Source: Euryarchaeota archaeon UBA24 (GTDB taxonomy: Archaea; Halobacteriota; Halobacteria; Halobacteriales; Hikarchaeaceae). From it: DNA of 17,656 nucleotides. The notes under the pieces were generated by a model. That model searched no databases, had not been told where the DNA came from, and saw nothing but the letters and a program-made list of their open reading frames with translations. The position numbers and the translations under genes are program-made. This document shows, piece by piece, positions 13,595-17,656 of this stretch (the first letter of the stretch is position 1; every line of letters begins with the position of its first letter). The DNA is taken from contig DASO01000010.1 of the NCBI GenBank assembly GCA_002503845.1, positions 1 to 17,656 on the forward strand, given 5' to 3'.

Positions 13595-15571
13595 ATGGAA
13601 GTGGAAGATGTCACTAAAGTAGCAGTTCTAGGGGCAGGAAATATGGGACATGGTATAGCAGAGGTTGTTGCTATAGCTGGATTTACAGTAGTAATGAGAG
13701 ACATTACCGAAGAGTTGGTAAAAAAGGGATATGAAGGCATAGTATGGAGTTTGGATAAACTGGTTGAAAAGGGACAGATTTCTGAAAAAAAGTTGGAAGA
13801 AACACTAGAAAGGATAACAACGGTTGTTGAAATTGAAGACGCGGTGTTAGATGCAGAGGTTGTCATAGAAGCGATTCCAGAACGCATGGATCTTAAAAAG
13901 GAAGTATATGAGGAGGTGGGGAAGTATCTATCAAAAAATGCAGTGGTACTTTCCAATACATCTTCATTATCAATTACAGAATTATCCGAGGTGACGGGGT
14001 GCCCGGAGAGATTCTGTGGGCTACATTTTTTCAACCCCCCAATAAAAATGCCACTCGTAGAGGTAATTTCGGGAGACCACACAGCAAAAGAGACATTTGA
14101 ATTTGCTACACAATTTGCGAAAAGAATAGGTAAATTTCCTGTCGAGGTACGCAAAGATAGTCCGGGGTTTATAGTTAATCGAATTTTGACCCCTTTACTC
14201 AATGAAGCAGCATGGATAGTTCATGAAAAACGGGGGGGAATGCAAGAAGTGGAAAGTTCCGTCAAATATGGGTTGGGACTCCCAATGGGGGCTTTTGAAC
14301 TATCTGATCAAGTGGGAATTGATGTTGCGGTGCATGTATTGGAGTATCTGCATGAAAAACTCGGTTCGAGTTATAAACCATGTCCCATGTTGGAGGAAAA
14401 AATTGAGGATGGAGATATAGGAAGGAAAGTTGGGAAGGGGTTTTATGATTATTCAAAAAAGGTTGTAGATTTAAAAGTGGAGATGCGTTCGGAGACTATA
14501 GAAATTCTATTGACAGCGTGTTTGGCTAATGAGATTACTAAATTGTTAGAAAAGGAAGTCGCAGTGGTAAAAGACATAGATCAAGCTATGAAGCTAGGAA
14601 CAGGGATAGAAAAAGGACCTGCTAAAATGGCTGATGATATTGGACTCAATAAGCTACATCAAGTTCTGTTAGAAGTGTATGACTCAACGGGAGAAGAGAG
14701 GTACAAGCCTACTAAATTGTTATCTGAACTATCAGAAACGGGCGAGTTTTTCTACGAAGTGTCCGAAAAAGAGACAGGAGATGTGTCCTTTGAAGACATA
14801 GAAATTGAAAAAGAAGGTAAATTAGGGAAAATTATATTAAATAGGCCACATCGATTGAATGCAATTACAGCAGAGATGATTGGAGAGATAGATCACGCTT
14901 TGGATCTGTTTGATCAAGACGAAAAATGTGGGGCAATATTGATCACGGGTGTGGGTGAAAAGGCATTCTGTGCAGGGGCAGATATTGTTTCGTTTGCATC
15001 GGGTTTTAGCGACGAAGGTGCAGCGCAAGAATTATCCAAAAAGGGCCAGGATCTTTTTTCGAAATTTGAACAGCATAGGCTCCCCATAATTGCAGGCATA
15101 CGAGGATACTGTTTTGGAGGGGGTATGGAATTGGCTGCAGCTTGTGACCTTCGTATTGCTTCAGACCTATCAGTGTTTGGGCAGCCTGAAAGAAATCTAG
15201 GAATTCTTCCGGCATGGGGAGGGACGCAAAGACTCATGTATATAATGGGAGAAGCAAGAGCAAAAGAAATTATTTTAACAGGTAAAAAGGACTATCGTGC
15301 AGAAGTATTGTATCAGTATGGGTTCATAAATGAGGTTGTAGATGATGAGCAGTTACAAGAACGTGCAGAGGAGGTGGCAAAGCAAATATCAGAAGGACCA
15401 CCTTTGGCACAAGGGATGATAAAACAAGCCATGTTAATAGGAAGGAATGATATTAATAAAGGGTTTGATGTAGAGAGAGAAGGTCTAGGTCAACTAATAG
15501 GAACTGAAGATCTAATAGAAGGAATGTCGGCATTTATGAGTAAACGAGACCCTGAATTTAAAGGGAAATGA
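13595..15571 (+). CDS. Bifunctional 3-hydroxyacyl-CoA dehydrogenase/enoyl-CoA hydratase
   Basis: 658 residues from the ATG at 13595. It covers the hydration and second oxidation steps of beta-oxidation in one chain. Numbered from that ATG, the N-terminal NAD domain begins with GAGNMGHG (13-20), then SNTSS (about 120-124) and the catalytic LHFFNPP (about 143-149); the helical 3HCDH C-terminal domain follows, and the repeat ends near 390. The crotonase domain (about 400-658) has FCAGAD for the oxyanion hole, Glu512 in GGGMELAAACD and Glu532 in FGQPERNLGILP, so both hydratase glutamates are present. Dehydrogenase first, hydratase second is the order of haloarchaeal and other archaeal fusions, opposite to bacterial FadB. 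A GTG at 13574 would add seven residues. The acyl-CoA dehydrogenase is divergent; no thiolase is seen. A role restricted to crotonyl-CoA/3-hydroxybutyryl-CoA is possible. Confidence 0.93.
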   Translation: MEVEDVTKVAVLGAGNMGHGIAEVVAIAGFTVVMRDITEELVKKGYEGIVWSLDKLVEKGQISEKKLEETLERITTVVEIEDAVLDAEVVIEAIPERMDLKKEVYEEVGKYLSKNAVVLSNTSSLSITELSEVTGCPERFCGLHFFNPPIKMPLVEVISGDHTAKETFEFATQFAKRIGKFPVEVRKDSPGFIVNRILTPLLNEAAWIVHEKRGGMQEVESSVKYGLGLPMGAFELSDQVGIDVAVHVLEYLHEKLGSSYKPCPMLEEKIEDGDIGRKVGKGFYDYSKKVVDLKVEMRSETIEILLTACLANEITKLLEKEVAVVKDIDQAMKLGTGIEKGPAKMADDIGLNKLHQVLLEVYDSTGEERYKPTKLLSELSETGEFFYEVSEKETGDVSFEDIEIEKEGKLGKIILNRPHRLNAITAEMIGEIDHALDLFDQDEKCGAILITGVGEKAFCAGADIVSFASGFSDEGAAQELSKKGQDLFSKFEQHRLPIIAGIRGYCFGGGMELAAACDLRIASDLSVFGQPERNLGILPAWGGTQRLMYIMGEARAKEIILTGKKDYRAEVLYQYGFINEVVDDEQLQERAEEVAKQISEGPPLAQGMIKQAMLIGRNDINKGFDVEREGLGQLIGTEDLIEGMSAFMSKRDPEFKGK

Positions 15572-15585
15572 GATAAACAGGATAG

Positions 15586-15597
15586 GAATTTTTAACA
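15586..15597 (+). terminator. T-run after the fusion gene, overlapping a tRNA-Glu TATA-like box
   Basis: GGAATTTTTAACA has T5 at 15589-15593, about 18 bases after the stop codon, and may end that transcript. The same TTTTTAAC is centred about 29 bases before the tRNA-Glu 5' end, so it may instead or also serve as its TATA box. Confidence 0.35.
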
Positions 15598-15621
15598 TAC
15601 CCTATGTCAAAAATAAACCAT

Positions 15622-15696
15622 GGTCTGTTAGGGTAGTCCGGCCAATCCTGCTAGGTTTTCGACCTGGCGACACGGGTTCGAATCCCGTACAGACCA
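15622..15696 (+). tRNA. tRNA-Glu (anticodon TTC)
   Basis: The acceptor stem pairs perfectly (15622-15628 with 15689-15695). The D arm reads GGGT-AGTCCGGCCAA-TCCT, the pattern typical of archaeal glutamate tRNAs, with G18G19 present. The anticodon stem is 15651-15655 with 15663-15667, and loop TTTTCGA places TTC at 15658-15660, reading GAA and GAG. The T stem is 15672-15676 with 15684-15688 around TTCGAAT. The discriminator is A15696 and no CCA is encoded. There is no intron. The anticodon stem can be drawn one pair longer on the other side, but U33 and the loop size support TTC. Confidence 0.92.
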
Positions 15697-15748
15697 TTAT
15701 TGATAATCGAAATGGCATGCATTAAGAGGAATGGGGCGAGTTATTTGA

Positions 15749-16318
15749 ATGGAAATGGATGCTGCTCATAATAACCAGGACGGCCCAAGTTGTTGCTCGG
15801 TAATTCCCGAAGATTCAAATAAAGGAAAGGAGGGGGAAAAATATCAATTGGGGAAGCCGGCTTATCGAGAAAAACTTCCTGCAATAGTACTAGTAAGTAT
15901 TTTAATAATTGGAGGGGTGTTTTGTTTGATCCAGAATCAATTTATGACTTATTTTATGGGGATTGTACTAATAGGTTTGTCATCTCTCAAACTGTGGGAT
16001 TGGGATGGATTCTCAAAATCGTTTCAAAAATATGACGTGATTGCTAAGAGGAACAGCGCATATGCAAAAGCATATCCGATCATGGAAATGTTAATTGGAA
16101 TTGCATTAATTTTACAAATATTTGTACTCAATGTTGCAGCAGCGTTGATTGTACTTATTGGGATAAGCACAATTGGTGTTGTACAAAGTATAGTTACTAA
16201 AAAAGAAATTGAATGTGCATGCATGGGTTCGAAAATTAAAGTTCCAATGACATCGCTTACCCTTATTGAAAATGGAATTATGATGGTAATGGCGATTAGT
16301 TTGATAGTTTCATTTTAA
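15749..16318 (+). CDS. MauE/DoxX-like membrane protein with N-terminal Cys-Cys motif
   Basis: 189 residues. A polar N-terminal tail of about 42 residues carries Cys15-Cys16 (PSCCSVIPE); then come about five membrane segments (near 44-62, 66-83, 109-127, 129-149, 169-188). A conserved-looking middle (KLWDWDGFSKSFQKYDVIAKR, 81-101) and CACMG (Cys156, Cys158) near the last helix match, from memory, the MauE/DoxX redox-associated membrane family, whose members help form disulfides or handle metals. The two cysteine pairs could form a relay or a metal site. The exact partner is unknown, and no thioredoxin-like gene adjoins it. The gene starts 52 bases after tRNA-Glu; a weak GCATTAAG about 26 bases before the ATG may be its TATA box. 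An ATG two codons later is an equal alternative. T-rich sequence at 16374-16400 probably ends the transcript. Confidence 0.72.
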   Translation: MEMDAAHNNQDGPSCCSVIPEDSNKGKEGEKYQLGKPAYREKLPAIVLVSILIIGGVFCLIQNQFMTYFMGIVLIGLSSLKLWDWDGFSKSFQKYDVIAKRNSAYAKAYPIMEMLIGIALILQIFVLNVAAALIVLIGISTIGVVQSIVTKKEIECACMGSKIKVPMTSLTLIENGIMMVMAISLIVSF

Positions 16319-16373
16319 GAGGGGATTTTAGAGGGGGTAGAAGTAATCAGAGTAGACGGATTGACACCGCCTA

Positions 16374-16400
16374 TGTTTTTGTTGCGGTTCTTTGTTTTGA
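16374..16400 (+). terminator. T-rich terminator region after the MauE-like gene
   Basis: T5 at 16376-16380 is followed by TTCTTTGTTTTG, all within 85 bases of the stop codon. Repeated T-runs are typical of archaeal termination. The rest of the 197-base gap holds only short inverted repeats (AGAC-CATA-GTCT at 16415-16426, CACC-TACGT-GGTG at 16472-16484) and the next gene's TATA box. Confidence 0.4.
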
Positions 16401-16487
16401 ATGTTGATATTATAAGACCATAGTCTACAGATACAGTTACACGGTTTTCTGATGTTTACCGAATCCAACAGCACCTACGTGGTGAGG

Positions 16488-16495
16488 TTATATAA
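16488..16495 (+). promoter_or_regulatory. TATA box for the lipoprotein gene
   Basis: TTATATAA, a near-perfect archaeal TATA box, is centred about 25 bases before the GTG at 16516. This predicts a leaderless transcript that starts on the GTG and is the main reason for accepting that start codon. Confidence 0.6.
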
Positions 16496-16515
16496 CAATA
16501 TGCCCTAAGCGGATT

Positions 16516-17622
16516 GTGAATCAAAGTTATATAAAAATATTTTTTTGTTTGATGATTGTAATTTCGATGGCAGGGTGTGCAGATACGGGCCAATTGCCAG
16601 GGGATGAAAATGAAGAAATTGATATTGGAAAATATAGGGTTTTTCCGACATCATCTGAATTAAGTCCTAGTACGAAGGTGGTGGAATGGGGCGTAGATGC
16701 ACCAGGTGTCCAGCCAATATATGTTGCATCCTCAGATGTCCCACAGTGGCACATAGACAGAGTTTCAATGGGGCATGAAATAGCAGCATCTGAGTGGGGA
16801 AATTATGGGCCATTGCAGTGGTGGATTGTAGGAACTGGTGAAAAAGAGGCAGCGAATCTGGACGAATATTATTGTGTTTTAGCGACGGAGCGGAGATCAA
16901 TGGGGGATGAAACGAGAGAAAACGTGGATGGTCTCTTTATGGACCTTAGAGAAAATATGGGTTTTAGACATTGTATGGAAAGAGACCACAATATTGTGAT
17001 CTATGTCAAAGATGGTGGTGCAGGTCTAAGTATAGAAAGGGAAAAAGATTTTGATGAATCTTTGTTGATGATCACAATGGCATCTAAGAATCCTTATCCG
17101 ACTCACGCAGACTATGAGATAACTATTTTTCATGAATATTTTCATGTGTATCAACATGCGCATGTCATGACGAAAAATGAGAGTGAAAGGAGGGAAATAC
17201 TAGGAAATGGGGCGGTTTGGTGGATGGAAGGCGGTGCAGAATACATGGGACAACTACTATATTCTCGTGCATACCCGGAAGAAGGTGATCAAGAGTATGA
17301 TGAATGGTTTACATTAGAAGAGCGAATGAAATGGAAGATTGGGGCTAAAAATGAACTCCTCCCAGGGGAGAGGATGGAGGACATAGTGTATGGGGAAAGG
17401 CAAAATGTAGGGTATGATTTGGGTTCGTGGGCCACTGCATTATTGATTCATAAATATGGTGAAGATGCGTATCTGAGTTTATATGACGATGTCGAAGATA
17501 TAGGGTTTGAAGAAGCATTTTCCAAGAGTTTTGGCGTGTCTTTGGAAGAATTCCTTGAGGAGTTCCATGAGGAGTTCTTAGAATTGCCTTTAGAAGAGCA
17601 GCTTAAAATTATCCCAACATAG
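16516..17622 (+). CDS. Secreted lipoprotein, predicted gluzincin-type zinc metallopeptidase
   Basis: 368 residues. The N-terminus has one lysine, a hydrophobic stretch (IFFCLMIVISM) and the lipobox MAGC, so it is probably exported and lipid-anchored at Cys21 on the outer face of the cell membrane. The catalytic region has HEYFHVYQH (206-214), an HExxH zinc site with His206, Glu207 and His210, and 28 residues later WMEGGAEY, where Glu238 fits the third ligand of gluzincins. I cannot name the peptidase family. The protein is acidic, and the C-terminus (about 342-360) has a repeated EEF/EEFL pattern, probably a charged helix. The GTG start at 16516 is set by the TATA box and the signal peptide. 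Peptidase activity is predicted from the motif only. It would fit a heterotroph that degrades external protein. Confidence 0.75.
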   Translation: MNQSYIKIFFCLMIVISMAGCADTGQLPGDENEEIDIGKYRVFPTSSELSPSTKVVEWGVDAPGVQPIYVASSDVPQWHIDRVSMGHEIAASEWGNYGPLQWWIVGTGEKEAANLDEYYCVLATERRSMGDETRENVDGLFMDLRENMGFRHCMERDHNIVIYVKDGGAGLSIEREKDFDESLLMITMASKNPYPTHADYEITIFHEYFHVYQHAHVMTKNESERREILGNGAVWWMEGGAEYMGQLLYSRAYPEEGDQEYDEWFTLEERMKWKIGAKNELLPGERMEDIVYGERQNVGYDLGSWATALLIHKYGEDAYLSLYDDVEDIGFEEAFSKSFGVSLEEFLEEFHEEFLELPLEEQLKIIPT

Positions 17623-17656
17623 ATATCCGTCATGCGTGTGTGTGACAGTGTCGTGC

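Noticed and set aside
13582..14202. 206-codon minus-strand frame opposite the start of the dehydrogenase/hydratase fusion
   Set aside because: It is antisense to the highly conserved NAD-binding and HFFNP region; the Ser/Thr/Ile-rich composition is typical of a shadow frame.
17541..17602. Short DNA repeat of gaggagtt-like units near the end of the lipoprotein gene
   Set aside because: It is imperfect, stays in frame and encodes an acidic helix; it is low-complexity coding sequence and not a mobile or CRISPR repeat.
17623..17656. GT-rich stretch at the right edge
   Set aside because: Too short and cut by the window edge to judge; no feature can be supported.

Overview
The window looks like part of an archaeal chromosome that is AT-rich by eye. 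The truncated gene at the left edge is elongation factor 1-alpha, followed without a gap by ribosomal protein uS10, which is the archaeal str-operon order. Both tRNA genes lack an encoded CCA end. Several coding starts have a TATA-like box about 25-27 bases upstream, as expected for leaderless archaeal transcripts. Aerobic genes (succinate dehydrogenase, acyl-CoA dehydrogenase, a haloarchaeal-type hydroxyacyl-CoA dehydrogenase/enoyl-CoA hydratase fusion) together with a DAP-type lysine gene suggest a marine planktonic Thermoplasmatota lineage such as Marine Group II or III. That placement is inference from gene content, not a computed phylogeny.

Layout. 1-908 (+): 3' end of EF-1A, rpsJ, tRNA-Ala(CGC). 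973-5551 (-): an unrecognised 97-residue protein, O-acetylhomoserine sulfhydrylase (MetY), a DapA-type synthase, an unrecognised small protein, an SDR-fold protein without the usual catalytic residues, and a MarC-type membrane protein. 5610-9112 (-): a compact sdhCAB operon with one five-helix membrane anchor. 9305-10318 (-) and 10420-11724 (+): a divergent pair, an AstE/AspA-type zinc deacylase and a fusion of a RimK-type ATP-grasp ligase with a retropepsin-like protease. 11734-13473 (-): an AlkA-type DNA glycosylase behind an acyl-CoA dehydrogenase. 13595-15571 (+): the 3-hydroxyacyl-CoA dehydrogenase/enoyl-CoA hydratase fusion. Then come tRNA-Glu(TTC), a MauE/DoxX-like membrane protein with cysteine pairs, and a lipoprotein with a gluzincin-type HExxH site.

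How the genes fit together. The acyl-CoA dehydrogenase and the fusion protein are divergent across a short shared promoter region and cover three of the four beta-oxidation steps; no thiolase is present here. Succinate dehydrogenase would pass electrons from the TCA cycle to quinone. MetY and DapA serve amino-acid synthesis. The most system-like locus is the RimK-retropepsin fusion facing the desuccinylase-like gene: an amide-forming domain, a peptidase domain in the same chain, and a neighbouring amide hydrolase suggest reversible amino-acid tagging of an unknown target. The second most interesting point is the SDH anchor, whose clustered Cys and His residues resemble, from memory, the mycobacterial Sdh1 anchor with a membrane Rieske-type cluster.

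There is no gene-free stretch above 300 bases. The longest gaps are 9113-9304 (inverted repeats, sdh promoter, a T-run terminator) and 16319-16515 (T-rich terminator region and a strong TATA box). I see no insertion sequence, CRISPR array, attachment site or replication origin.
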